A stretch of 64,000 nucleotides of DNA from Tribonema minus (taxonomy: Eukaryota; Sar; Xanthophyceae; Tribonematales; Tribonemataceae), in contig JAFCMP010000547.1 in the NCBI GenBank assembly GCA_017506865.1, forward strand, positions 1,364,001-1,428,000, written 5' to 3'. The translations under genes were made by a program, and so were the position numbers. This document shows positions 45,218 to 58,000 of this stretch, in pieces; position 1 is the first letter of the stretch; every line of letters begins with the position of its first letter. The notes beneath the pieces were generated by a model. The model was not told where the DNA came from. It did not search any database and was given only the letters and a program-made list of their open reading frames with translations.

Positions 45218-46046
45218 TCACCGCTGCTGCTGATGGCGCGGGTGCGAGAAGCTGAACCCCCTCTGCTGCTGCTGCTGCTGCTGCTGCGGCGGCGCCGGCC
45301 ACTGTGGCGGCGGCGCGCGCTGCTGCAGCGTGTTCGCCAGCCGGCTCCGCAGAGACTCCATTGTCGGCACGTTGCCACCCCCATACCCCTGCTGCTGCTG
45401 CTGCTGGTGCTGCGCCATGTACCTCTGCTGCTGCGGCGGCGGCGGCAGCGCCACCGCCGGCGACGGCGGCGGCGCGCGCGGCCACGGCGCCTGCGGCGAC
45501 GGCGGCACCTCCCCGAACATCGGCGGCGGCGGCGATGCCCCTGGGTAGGTATGCGGCGGCGGCGGCAGCATACCCCCCGCACCGTACTGAGGCGGGTACG
45601 CGCCGGGGGGGGTGAAGGCGTACCCCTGGGGGTAGGGGGGCTGCGGGGGGGTGAAAGAGGGGGGCGGGGGGCGCCCCCCCCCCCCATGGGGGGGTGACGT
45701 TTCGGCGTGGGCTCCATGGATCCCCACGACCGCATGCCCGTCGGCATGTGCATCGGGTGCGGCTGCAGCTGCTGCTGCGGCGGCGGCGGCATCGGCGCGA
45801 ACCCCCGCTGCGGCGTGCCCCACTGCTGCTGCTGCTGCTGCAGCGAAGCCTGGACCTGGAAGTAAGATCCCCCACCCTGCATATAAGCAGTGGCGCCGAA
45901 TGGCGACCCTCCCGGGAACGCCTGTGGCTGCGCTAAGAAGCCGCTCAGTGAGCCCATGCCGCCGCCGCCGCCGCGGCCGCCGCCGCCGCCGCCGCGCCCG
46001 TGGCCGTTGGCGAAGCCGCCGAGGCGAGTGGGCGTAGGGCGCACGC
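45218..46046 (-). CDS. XRN2: XRN2 terminal exon: Gly/Gln/Pro-rich tail with an apparent frameshift
   Basis: The exon opens [18 protein letters not shown], then Gly/Arg runs, QQQQQ and [17 protein letters not shown]. The frame then must change within the C/G homopolymers at about 45650-45695 to continue [20 protein letters not shown] ... [15 protein letters not shown] and stop at TGA 45218-45220. Exon length is one base out of phase, so there is an odd-length indel; sequencing error in the homopolymer is the simplest cause. RGG-like and Gln-rich tails are common in XRN C termini. Confidence 0.85.
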
Positions 46047-49000
46047 CTGCGCGGCAGAGCAATGCACATGGTAAGGGTGTAAGCGAATTGGCAGCGCTGC
46101 CGCATGCTTCTGCTGCCGTAGCGGAACAAAGGGCAATGGGTGGCGCGCAGAGTTTGAGACAGTCATGGTCCCATAAGGCGTATACTGATACGCGAAGCGT
46201 ATCAGCATTGTCAGGCTTTATGCAGGCACACAAGTATCGCACCAACATGTCAAGCCATGCATTCAAGGTGAAAATCATCCAGTTTCCTTCCATCATGGGG
46301 TGCAGGGTGAGTCACAAGGTGTTCTCGTTGGCGAGGTGTTCGTTCTGGCGATAAGCAAGTAAAGCGCACTTGTGTCTGACTCAGCGATGGGCATTCCGCG
46401 ATTCAGCTTAGGCGGGCAACGCGGCGTCAGACCCTCTGGCCCGACTTCAACGCCGACCAACTTCCACGCTGACATTCTTGGGGACAGCTTCAACGCAAGC
46501 GCCAACCTGACCATGTAAGCTCCTCTGAGCTGATTTACGCCGTGAGCAAGAATCAACAAGTATTTTTTTCTATGTTCAAACGCATCTGTGCCTAACTCCA
46601 CAATGGACATGCCGCAGTTTGACCCACCGCAAGCGACGCGGCGTGAGATCCTCCGGCCAACTTCAATGCTGACCGACTTCAACACTTCCTCGGGCCCAGC
46701 TTCAACACAAGCGTAAACTAATCATCCGAGCTGATTTGCGCTGTGAGCAAGAACCAACCAGTGATACTTCAAGATACATTTAGAAACGCACCTGTGCCTA
46801 CCTCGGCAATGGACATGTCGAGATTTAACCGCGGCGGGCGGCGCAGCGTGAGATCCTCCGGCCCAGCTTCAAAGCCGACAAACTCCGACGCTGAGATCCT
46901 CGGGCCCAACTGCATTGAAGCGTCAAACTAATCATCCGACCTATTTTGCTTAGCGAGCGAGCACCAAGGAAAAACGAACCTGTGCCTAATTCGGCGATAG
47001 ACATTCCGCGATTTAACCGCGGCGGGCGGCGCGGCGTGAGATCCTCCGGCCCCAGTTCAATGGCCGGCGGGTCTACGCCTGGCAGCATTGCGCATACGTG
47101 CGGCATGCGCGGGGGCATCTCATACTCTGCGCACAGGACCTGGTTGTTCTGTAAGAGAGGGGGGGGGGGGGGGGGGGGGGGGAGGGGCAGGGGCAAGGGG
47201 GGGGGGGCTTCGGTGAGAGATGGGCAAGTGTGCCAGTGCTGTCTGACGGAGTCGTAGCGTGCTCTGCGCACAGGACCTGGTTGTTGTGTGAGGGGGCGGG
47301 GGGGGGGCTGCGGTGAAAGTTACCAATGAATGCTAGGTTTTAGGTGCAACACGGTGGTGTTCATTCAGCGTGCACAGGGGCATGTTGCACTCTGGGCGAA
47401 GGACGTAATGTTTATACGCAGGGGGGAGGGCAGCGGGCTGCAAGGGCGAACGGTGGGCTCCTGCAGAATAATCGCAGTGCAGTGCTGCCTCTGTGATTTC
47501 CACGCCTCCATACGTGTGGCACGCATTGCAACATGGGGCATTGTGCACACCATATGTCATGATTTTGAATGCAAACTGGTGCGATTGATGCTGTCTGCGC
47601 CGTACGCAGCCCATCAGGGCTTACCTGCACTTCAAATTACAAACTTCAAAAAAAGGCGTGAGCGTTAAGAATGTTGTGCTGTGAGAGCTGGGTCGTCGCG
47701 GACATTGCATGAGTGATGTCCCTGCGTGTATTAAGCAAGATGCCATGACACCTTTACTGACACAGTCACGTGCCTGGCACGCGCACAAGCAGCTTTCTCA
47801 GGATTGTCATGGTGATATGACTCCAATGTGTACACTCGCTCACACTCAGCACCCCGTCATGTATGCGCAGTATAGACATCTATTAAAGATGTAGTTCAGT
47901 CTGTTCAAGATGAAGTTCACCTTTACGCCTTCAAGAGCGCCTTCCGGTCTCTCGGGCGCCGGCAGCGGTTTGCCCAGCTGCTGCCGGGCATCTGCCCCCT
48001 GTTGAGTGATAGCAGCAAGGCAACAGAACAAACACACAGGGGTCAGCTATTGCGAATGCAGTACTCACGGGGAATCATGCCAAATTCACACTTGATAAAG
48101 CGCCTTAATAAAACACACCGAACGGATCGCCTGCCTCACGCACCCTCCTACACACTTTTCGCCTCGACGTCTGCATTGCTCGCAAATGAATGACGGCAGT
48201 ACACTAGAGGCCCTTAATGAGCTCATCCTGGCGGGCTTGAACGCCCCGCTCTAACCCTCAGACTGCACGAAGTGATGCACCTACATGTATGTCTCAAAGT
48301 GCATCGCGGCAGCGCACTGGTAAAAGCTACCGAATACCCTTATTCAGCCCACCTTGACGGGCTTGAACGTCCCGCTCCACCCCTCAAACTCGCTCGCAGC
48401 GATGCACATATGTCTCAAATTTGAATCGAGCCAGTGCAAAGGCCCCTCAAATTGTGCGCAGTAATGCACATATGTCTCCCAAGTGAGACGCAGCAGCGCT
48501 CTAGTAGCTGCCAAATACCCTTATTAAGCTCACCTTGGCGGGCTTCACCGTCCCGCTCCACCCCTCCATGACGCGCAATGATGCATGCCTCACCAGTGAA
48601 TTGCAGCAGCGCACCAAAAGCTACCGAAGGCCCTTATGAAGCTCACATTCACGCACTTCACCTTCCCGCTGCACCGCGCAATGATGCATGCCTCAAAAGT
48701 GAACCGCGGCAGCAGTAGCTACCAAAAACCCTCAAAAGCCCTTATTAAGCTCAGTTTGGCAGGCTTCACCGTCCCGCTCCACCCCTCAACGAATGCTTAG
48801 CGATGCATGCCTCACCAGTGAATGGCGGCAGTGCTCTGACAGCTTTCCAAATACCCTGATTAAGCTCACCTTGGCGGGCTTCACCGTCCCGCTCCACCCC
48901 TCAAACTCGCTCGCGCGCAGGAAGTCGCCCTTGCTCTTCTTGCCATTGCCGGCCTGGTAGACCCCCATGATACGCTGGCTCAGGTGCGAGGTGCTGTGAA

Positions 49001-52000
49001 CAAAGATGTAGCTGGGGCCAAACGAGTTGCGCGCCGTCTCTTCCTCTGTGAACTCGCTGCGGGGGGGAGGGCGGGGGTGAATGAGCTTTAAACTCATACA
49101 TGCGAAGCATTAACTTCAAGAACTTAATGAACTTAATATGAGACGTGGGAAACTTCAACAGCCGTTTCGAGTTGCGCGCCGTCGCTTCCTCCGTAAACTC
49201 ACTGGCAGGGGGCAAAGGGGAAAGGGGGGGGGGGGGGTACTGCATACCTTTGATGCGGACGTGAACAAACTTCGAGCTCATACTGTGAAGCATGGACTTC
49301 AATAACTTGTGTGAGGTGTGGGAAAACTTCAAAAGCCGTCTTCTCTCTGTCAAGTCACTGGCAGGTGGCGCATCGCATCGATCCGGGGGGGGTGGGGGGG
49401 GTGTTGCAGAGCTTCCAAGTACACAATACGCAAGCAAACCCCAAAGTCGTCATCATTTTTCACAGCCTGCACGCAACATGAACTCTGCGAGAACCAGTTC
49501 TGTGAACAACATTTTCATTCTTTGAAAAGCATATTCACAGTGTAAGTGGTATGCGGCTCTGAGTTGAGATGAATCCGGCACCTGCACGAGGCGTGGACGT
49601 TGACACGTGGCAGCGGGCCAGGGGGGAATCACTCTGACCCCCGCACCCTTGTGTGAGTATGCCCACATGCTGCTCACACGCGAAATCCTGTGGTTAAGCA
49701 CAGCGCTGCCATGCCATGCAACGTGCATGCTTGGATGCGACACATAGACTGCTGACTTATTTTCTCATGAGGTAGAGTACGTGCGCGGTGCAAGCGCCCC
49801 GCAGGTGTGCTGCTCCTGGGGAGCGTGTGCAGGGCTCTGCTGGCAGGGTATACAGGATACGCAGTGCCGAGCGTGCATACCTGAGGCAGGGAATGTAGGT
49901 AGGGTATGCAATGCTGGTCATACATACCCAATGCAGGGTATGTAGGTAGGGTATGCAGTGCTGTGCTACATGCCTGAGGCAGGGTGTGCAGGTAGGGCAC
50001 GCAATGCTGAGCGCACGTACCTGTACAGGGGGTGCAGGTGCTGCAGCAGCCGCTTCTCGTCGATGAACAACAGCAATATGTAGGTATGGCATGCAGTGCT
50101 GAGCGTGCATACCCGAGGCGCGGTAATATAGGTGTGGTGTGCAGTGGTGAGCGCACATACCAGGGCATGTAGGCAGGGTTTGCAGTGCTAAGCAGATGTA
50201 CCTGTACAGGGGGCGCAGGTGCTGCAGCAGCCGCTTCTCGTCGATGAATGGCAGCAGCACCACCCACAGCCACGGCATCGGCTTGCCGTTGGGGTCGCAT
50301 GGCACCTGTGCAGCAGCGAGCGCACGTGCACATCGGTCAGCACTGCACTTCATGTTTGAAGTTATTGCGAAGCAACAGTGCGACATGATGATTATGAGGC
50401 GGGCAAGCGGCGGAAAGCACTGCCCCACCAGCGAAATTTGGTTTACGGACGTTGAACTTGAACTGGAAGACTTGAAGTATGAGACCGCAGGCAGGACGTC
50501 CACTCATACGCTATAGGGATGCAGATTAGATGTCTGCATTGTCGGGCGTTCCTCACGACAATGCCACCGCAGCGATTGCAAGGCAGCACCTGGCACTGTG
50601 ATGAGCTATCGTATGCCACGTCTGGTGAGGGAAGCAGTGTCAAGAAGAGCAAGAAAGCATCTGTAGTCTATCGGCCTGGTGCTAGCAGAAGCAGAACGAT
50701 GGACTACGTCTTGACAGCGGCACATGTCTCATCAACCCTCACCAAGCAGTTCGAATGATGTGTCGCAGTTGCGCATTGTGAAGCAGTGGCCACTACAAGT
50801 CATGGCATGGTCAAACTCGCAGCAGAAAACACGAAATGCCCTTGCCTCTTCTGAGAAGAGATCAATGATGAGGGACGTCTTCTACTGCGTCAGCTCTGTG
50901 CGCAACGACCGTAAAGCAGCAGCACTGGCCGGCGGGAGCACTGCCATCGCTTTTCAAGTAGTGCATACTTCAAGCTACGTGTATTCGGATTCCTGCCGCG
51001 CTTTTTCCTTGCCTCTTCCGGACAGAAGTCGATGATGGGAGACGTTATCTCCAGCATCAGCTTCCGGCACGGCGGCGGCAGCGCAGCAGCGCTGGCCGGG
51101 GCGAGCACACTTGCTATCAAGTTTAAGTAGTGCATACTTGAAGCTGTGTGCATTCGCAGTAGTGCAGCGCTTCTTGCCTCTTCCAAATAGAAGTCCATGA
51201 TTGGAGAACTTTTCTCCAGCATCAGCTTGCGGCACGGCGACGGCAGCACAGGCACGCTAGCACTGCTATCGACTGGACATACTGCTACGTGAATTTGAAG
51301 TAGTGCGGCGTTTGCGCTTACCTCTTCCGGATAGAAGTCAATGATGGGAGAGGTTTTCTCCAGCATCAGTTTCCGGCACGGCGGCGGCAGCGCAGCAGCG
51401 CTTGCCGGCGGGAGCACTGCCATGAGCTGCTCGATCGGACGGAAGGGGGCGCCGTCCTGGAACTTGAGCTCAAAGGCGTCGCAGTCTATGAGGTCGCTGG
51501 CAAAGGGCGCGTAGTGGAAGGGGTAATACCAGGTCCAGTCGCTGACCCCCTGCGCGCGGGGTGGGCAAAGGAAGCGGGGGGGGGGGGGGGGGGGGGTCGA
51601 GGCGGGGGGGTCGAGGGGGGGGGGGGTGAGGCTCAAAAGCTGAAGTTAGCAGTTGTAGTTATCTGAGACAAAGGAAGGGGAGGGGGGTGAGCCAGACGAA
51701 GCAGGGGGACTGCGGGGGGCGGGTGCAACGTCCATGGTCTGCAGAGCATCACACATCCATCCCTGCCTTGACGCGCACTTGCCGCAAATCGGAGGCTGAC
51801 GCGCGGACTGTCGCTCACGTGTGGAAACAACGCTCACCGCACAGCAGGAGGATGACTTCTATGCATACAGGGCATTTTTTTTTGTGCATGCCGACTATGC
51901 GGCAGTGGCAGTGCAGTTGATTGAATTCTACACGTATACACATGCATACGCTTTTTGACATGCTAGTCAAGGGGCAGAATTCTACACGTGCACGCGCTTT

Positions 52001-55000
52001 TGTACATGCCAGGGGACCGCGGCAGCGCTCGACGCAGCGTGAAATCTCGGTGACGCAGCGTGCATGAGTTGTAGCCGATGGCGTACCTGATAATAATACC
52101 TCATGACCCAGCATAAACCCTCGACGTAGGCGTGCTGGATGCGCTGCCTGCCGCCGCCCGCCGTGATGTCGTCGAGCTGAAGCGGCAGCGCGCAGCGCAC
52201 AAAGGGGGCAAAGTAGCATCAAGCACCGGGCAAGGCATCCTGACGTACGACCCATGTCATCGCGTACGCTGCGGAGGTGGTGTTTACACATGGCGCACGT
52301 GATGACGCGGTCTGCTTACTAACCCTAACCCTAATTCTAACCCTAACCCTAATTCTTAACCGTAGCCCTAAGCATCGCATCGCGCAGCCGCAGTAGCAGT
52401 AGGCGAGGCAGCGGGGGCGGAGCCATCCTTGTAATCCTAATCCTAAGTGCGTGCGCGTCGGTGCCATGTTGTCAGCGGGCAGTCAGTTGCCACATGTAAT
52501 GTGACTTGCAGTGCTGCTATCTGAGCACTGACATGTTGCTGCCGTCATCTGTGTGCTGTGCACAGGCCCTGGAGCAGTGCCTTCGATAACGGTACTCACA
52601 TACAACTTCAATCGGCGGCGCTCCTCGCCATGTAACTGTCGGAGTGGTGCCAGTTTCCACAGCCAGTGGCAGTCAAAGTTCAACACCTGACGCTCCCCTC
52701 ACCTTGCAAGTTGTCTTGAAGAGTAGTAGCGATCCTTCCGGCCCGCCTCCCCCACAGGTGTCACATGTTTGTACAGCGAATGGTGCTCTACGAAGAGACG
52801 TACTTTAAGGTATGAAATATGACGCCTCTGGTGGCAAAATTACTTCAACATGCGAAGCTCCCCTCTCCGTGCACTTGCCGCAGGGTAGTAACGGTGCTTC
52901 CAGCCCATCATCAGCACTCAAATTTTCACATGTGACGCTCCTCCTGCCAGCCGTAGACATTAAACTTCAACACATGACGCTCCCCTCACCTTGCACTTGT
53001 CGGAGTAGTAGCGGTCCTGCCAGCCCGCCTCCCACACGCGTCACATGTTTGTGCAGCGAACTGTGCTCTACACAGTAACGTGAGGCAGTAGAACTTCAAC
53101 ATGCGACGCTCCCCTCACCTTGCACTTGTCGGAGTAGTAGCGGTCCTTCCAGCCCGCCTCCCACAGGCGCACGTTGTCCTGCACGCCCGCGCGGTACTTC
53201 TCCAGCTGCTCCTCGCTCTTCTCTTTCACCCTGTGGAGGCAGCGCTCAGCAGAGTGATCGCGTCAGACCCTTGGCGCTCGCTGGACACATGTGCCATCAG
53301 ACAATGGCGGAAGTCTGGGTTTGTATACAGTCAAACTTCAACAAGGTGAGGTACAAATATAAGAGAAATCATACTTCTCCAGCTGCTCCTCGCTCTTCTC
53401 CTTGACCCTGTGATGACAGCGCGCAGCAAAGTGACGGCGTCAGCGCCTCTGAATACATGCCACCAGAACACGGCGGAAGTCTGGTTTATGTGTGCGCATG
53501 CTCATAGTCAAACTTCAACACGTTGAGTCACAAATTAGAGAAAGGATGCGCCTCTCCAGCTGTTCTCCATTGACTCTGCGAAGGCAGCGTTCAGCGAAAG
53601 GATCGCGTCAGCGCCTCGGCGCGTGCTGGACAATCAGCCATCCAGTACATGGCAGAAGTCTGGTGTCTACTGTGTGCGCGTGCTCATAGTTAAACTTCAA
53701 CACGTTGGGTTAAATAGGTAAGAAAAAAGTACTTCCCCAGCTGCTCCTCGCTCTTCTGCTTGACCCTGCAGAGACAGCGCTCAGCATAGTGATTGCGTCA
53801 GTGCCGCAGCGCACGCTGGATGCATGCCATCAGAACACGGCAGAAGTCTGGTATGGTCCGTGTGCGCGTGCCAGGGCTCTGCATGAGTCCCTCACACGAT
53901 TATGTCAGAAAGCGCAGGGACTCCAAAGCAGTGAGCCTTGCGTCATCGCTGACCTGTCCTTGAGTGCCAGCTTGACGCGCGCCGCGTTTCCCTCCAACAG
54001 TACTTCAAGCATACTCTTCAAGCTATGGTATACACCAGACGCCTGTACATACGCCAGGCACATCGATCTGGCCAACTCAACCCTCCCGCGTCAATATGCG
54101 TACCGCAAAACTCAGCGGTGGGGTTAGGTCAGCCAGCCTCCTGCGCATCACCACCGCCCACCGGTCCTTGAGCGCCAGCTTGGCCCTCTCCTCCGACAAT
54201 ACTTCAAGTATGCAGTTTGGTGGATGAAAAGCAAGGTTAGGGTTGGGATTAAATCAGCCAGCCTCCTGAGCATCACCAGCGCCAGCCTGGCGCGCGCCGC
54301 GTCCTCCTCCGAAAGTACTTCCAGATCACAGTTCGAGGCTCTAAGCAATGTAGGGGTTAGGGCTAGCATTAGGGTTAGGGTTAGGTCAGCCTTCTGAGCA
54401 CCACCACTGCTCACCTGTCCTTGAGCGCCAGCTTGGCGCGCGCCGCGTCCTCCTCCGACAGTACTTCAAGTGTACACTTCAAGGGCCTTAGGGTTAGGGT
54501 TAGCGTCAGGCCACCCTGCTGAGGGTCACCACCTCACCTGTCCTTGAGCGCCAGCTTGGCGCGCGCCGCATGTTCCTCTGACTGTACTTCAAGTGTACAC
54601 TTCAAGGGCCTTAGGGTTAGGGTTAGCGTCAGGCCACCCTGTTGAGCATCACCACCTCACCTGTCCTTGAGCGCCAGCTTGGCGCGCGCCGCATCCTCCT
54701 CTGACAGCGACGGCAGGAACTCCTCCACGTGCGGCAGGTGGTTCACGATCGCGTCCTCATCCAGCGGGTCCTCTTCAACCGGCACGTCACCATCTTCAAC
54801 TGCAGCTTCCCCGTCCCCGTTCTCGCCCCCCGGCGTCTCGTCAGCGGGGGGGGGCCCTGAGGGAGCGCCGCCGCCATTGCCTGCCATCGCCGCCGCCGCC
54901 GCTGCGGAGAGTTCTGCGGAACCAGCGCCGTTCTGCAGGTCCGGCGCCTTGGCGGCCGACACGTCAGTGCTCAGCGAGGTGCGTGCCAGCTTGCTGCGGA

Positions 55001-58000
55001 GGCGATCCGCGGCGGCCTTGTTGCTGCTCGCGTCGCGCGCGCCTGAAGTTCAAGTTGAAGTATGGACGGCGGTTTGAGAGAGGAGAGAGTTGTGAGCGGA
55101 GTCGAGAGCGTGAGGGGAGGGGGTGAGGCGAAACTGCTTCAAAGATATTCAAATTCCCGTGAGAAACACGGAGGGACAGGTGGACGAAAGCATCCGGTGC
55201 AACGCGTTCACAGCAGGCATGCAGCGGCGATGCTGCGGCTTCGTGCCTCGCCGTGACCCTTTCAATCTTGAAGCACTCAAAAACGGTTCACTTGCCCGCC
55301 CTAGCAGGGCTGCAACTGCGGTGACTGCATACGGCGGCGTCTGTCAAGGGCAGCTGCAGGGAAATCAGTGCAGCAAGGGTACCCGCACTAAAAGGTCATC
55401 GAATGACCAGGGTTCGTTCTATATTTTTCCGCCACAGCCAAACATTCACTATGGCGGTGTCTACTTCCACACTACGGCGGTGTCTGTCAAGGGACACTAG
55501 CAGCGATACCACTGCAGCACAACACAGCACCAGCCAAGCCATCACCACGCATTGGGTCCGGTTCGCCATACAGCATAGCGATGTCTGTCAAAAGTCACTT
55601 GCAGAGGTACCACAGCAGCGCAACACCATCACCGGGCAAGCCTTTCACAACGCATTGGGTCTACGTAGCTCGCGATTCTTCCACACCCTGTACCAGTACC
55701 TGTGCAGTAGGGAGAAGTACTGACACCAGCACAGCGGCTGACAAATTGAGTGTGTTCCGGGCTTGACTCTGTGCCGGAGCATGTGGCAGGTACGAGCTCA
55801 ATGCTGTTTGCACGCTGAACAGTTACGGGCGGTTCCACTGGCCGGACCGAGGCTTGCCTCTTCCTGATACCAAGATGATACCAACCTACCTTTGGCTGAG
55901 GACGGCGCCGGCGTCGCAGCCGGTGCAGCGGAGGTCGGGGGGCTGGGCGACTTGCGCTTGGCCGGCGTCACCTTCTGCGCCGCAAGCTTGGGGGGTGCGG
56001 AACTGGGCGCCCCCTGCACAGCGAAAACAGGGAAAATGAGGCGAAACACAAAAAAATCAGCGCAAGGAAGGAGCTTGGCGCATGAAGAAACAAGGAGATA
56101 AAAGAAGGAGCGCAAGCTTCACGGCTGGGCGCACTTTGACCAGAAACAACAAGGGAGCAACAGCGGTGTCATCAGCCACCGAAGCAGTATGGGTGTTGGG
56201 GGGGGGGGCAACTCGCGAATACCCACAAGCACAACGCGAAGGCTGCAGAAGGGTGATTTGTTTTTCTACAGAACTGGGCGTGCCCTGACCCGACAAGAAA
56301 TGCAGAAAAGTAGAGAAGTAGCGTCAGGAGAGCGACGAGAAAACTCAGGGAGAGCAGAAAAATGTAGGCTTCGGTGCGCCACAACCCTGACCCTACCCCT
56401 AACAAGAGTGTCACAGCTCAGCACGCGAGGCTCGGCGTTGCCCGTCACCGTACCTGACACCTGCTGCCGACCTTATTCCGAATAGAGTGATGGTCAGCCT
56501 GACCCTGACCCAACGCTGATACCTGGCTCAACTCTGACCCAACCAGCCCCCAAACCTAACCTCAACACGATAAGTAACCCAAATCTGACCCTCAGTTAGA
56601 CCCCCGCGCAGGTGTCAACATGGCCACACCTGATATCTGCCGCCCGCCTTTCTTCATGGCGCCGGGTGTCATGGCTCTGATGATGACCCTACCCCTACCC
56701 CTAACCCCTAGCAGTGTCAGCGCTCAGCACACGAAGCGCGACGCCGCCCGTCACCGCACCTGATACCTGCCGCCGACCTTCTTCATGGTTAGAAATAGGG
56801 GTAGCCTTCCCCTAACTTCACCCCCAAGTTAGTTTTGGGGTAAGCCTCACCCTAACCCTAACCCTAACCCTAGTAAGGGTCAGCGCTCACCTGATACCTG
56901 CCGCCGACCTTCTTCATGGCGCCGGGCGTCATGGCCCTAATCCTCAACCCTACTCTCACCCCAACCCCAACTTGACTCTAACCTCACCCCAGCCCTGACC
57001 CTAACCCTAACCCTCAGCAGGTGTCAACATGGCCACACCTGATATCTGCCGCCGACCTTCTTCATGGCGCCGGGCGTCATGCCTTGATCATGAACCCTCC
57101 CAACACACCAACCCTCACCCCACCCCTAATCCTGACCGTAACCCTAGCCCTAACCCTGACCCTAACCCTAGTGGGGGGTCAGCGCTCACCGCACCTGATA
57201 CCTGCCGCCGACCTTCTTCATGGCGCCGGGCGTCATGGCTTGGTCGCGCACCGCCGCAGCGCCCACGCGGCCGGCGCCGCCTGCTCTCCGCATCGAGTTG
57301 CCCTGGCGACACAGGCACAGAAGCGGCGAGAGCGATGATGAGGCAGCGCATGATTGGCGAACGTCACGCTGTTGTATGTAAGGTGGTCAGCACTGCTGCA
57401 GCGCTGTTGGCGCAGAAAAGGGCGTTGAGCGCTGACTTCGCATCGAGTTGCCCTGGCGACACAGACGCAGCAGCAGTGCTCGGCGTCAGGAATGGATGAT
57501 GGTGCAGCGCATCATCGGCGAACATGCGCTGTTGGCGCAGGGTGAAGGACGCTGAGCACTGCTGACGCTGCCGGCTCTCCGCGTCGAGTTGCCCTGGCGG
57601 CACAGACATAGAAGCAGCGAGAGTAATGCATGATCGGCGAACATCGCGACTGTGTTGGTGCAGGGTGAAGAACGCAGAGCGCTGCTGCTGCGGTGATTGG
57701 CGCCGCCGACGATTCTTGTCGAGGTGCCCTGGCGACACGCGCAGCAGCAGTGGTCGACATCAAGAATACTGGTGCAGCGCATCGCCGGTCGACGCTGTCG
57801 ACGATAGAGCAGCGCTGTTCAGATCGCCGCGGAGTGAAAGGCGCTGATGAACTGCGGGTACGCGTGGGCCCATGCGCTGTCTCAGTGTCATCATCGGCAG
57901 CAGGGCCTCGACCAAAGCAGCAGGTGCTGCACAAGGATTGCCGGGCCCTAACCCTAACCCTAGCCCTAATAAATTCCGCACCGTGGCCAAAGAAGCACAC

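Noticed and set aside
45131..46354. Long plus-strand open frames rich in Arg, Pro and Gly
   Set aside because: They are antisense shadows of the XRN2 terminal exon.
56845..56875. Chromosome end
   Set aside because: The CCCTAA run is short, internal and flanked by XRN2 exons on both sides, so it is interstitial.
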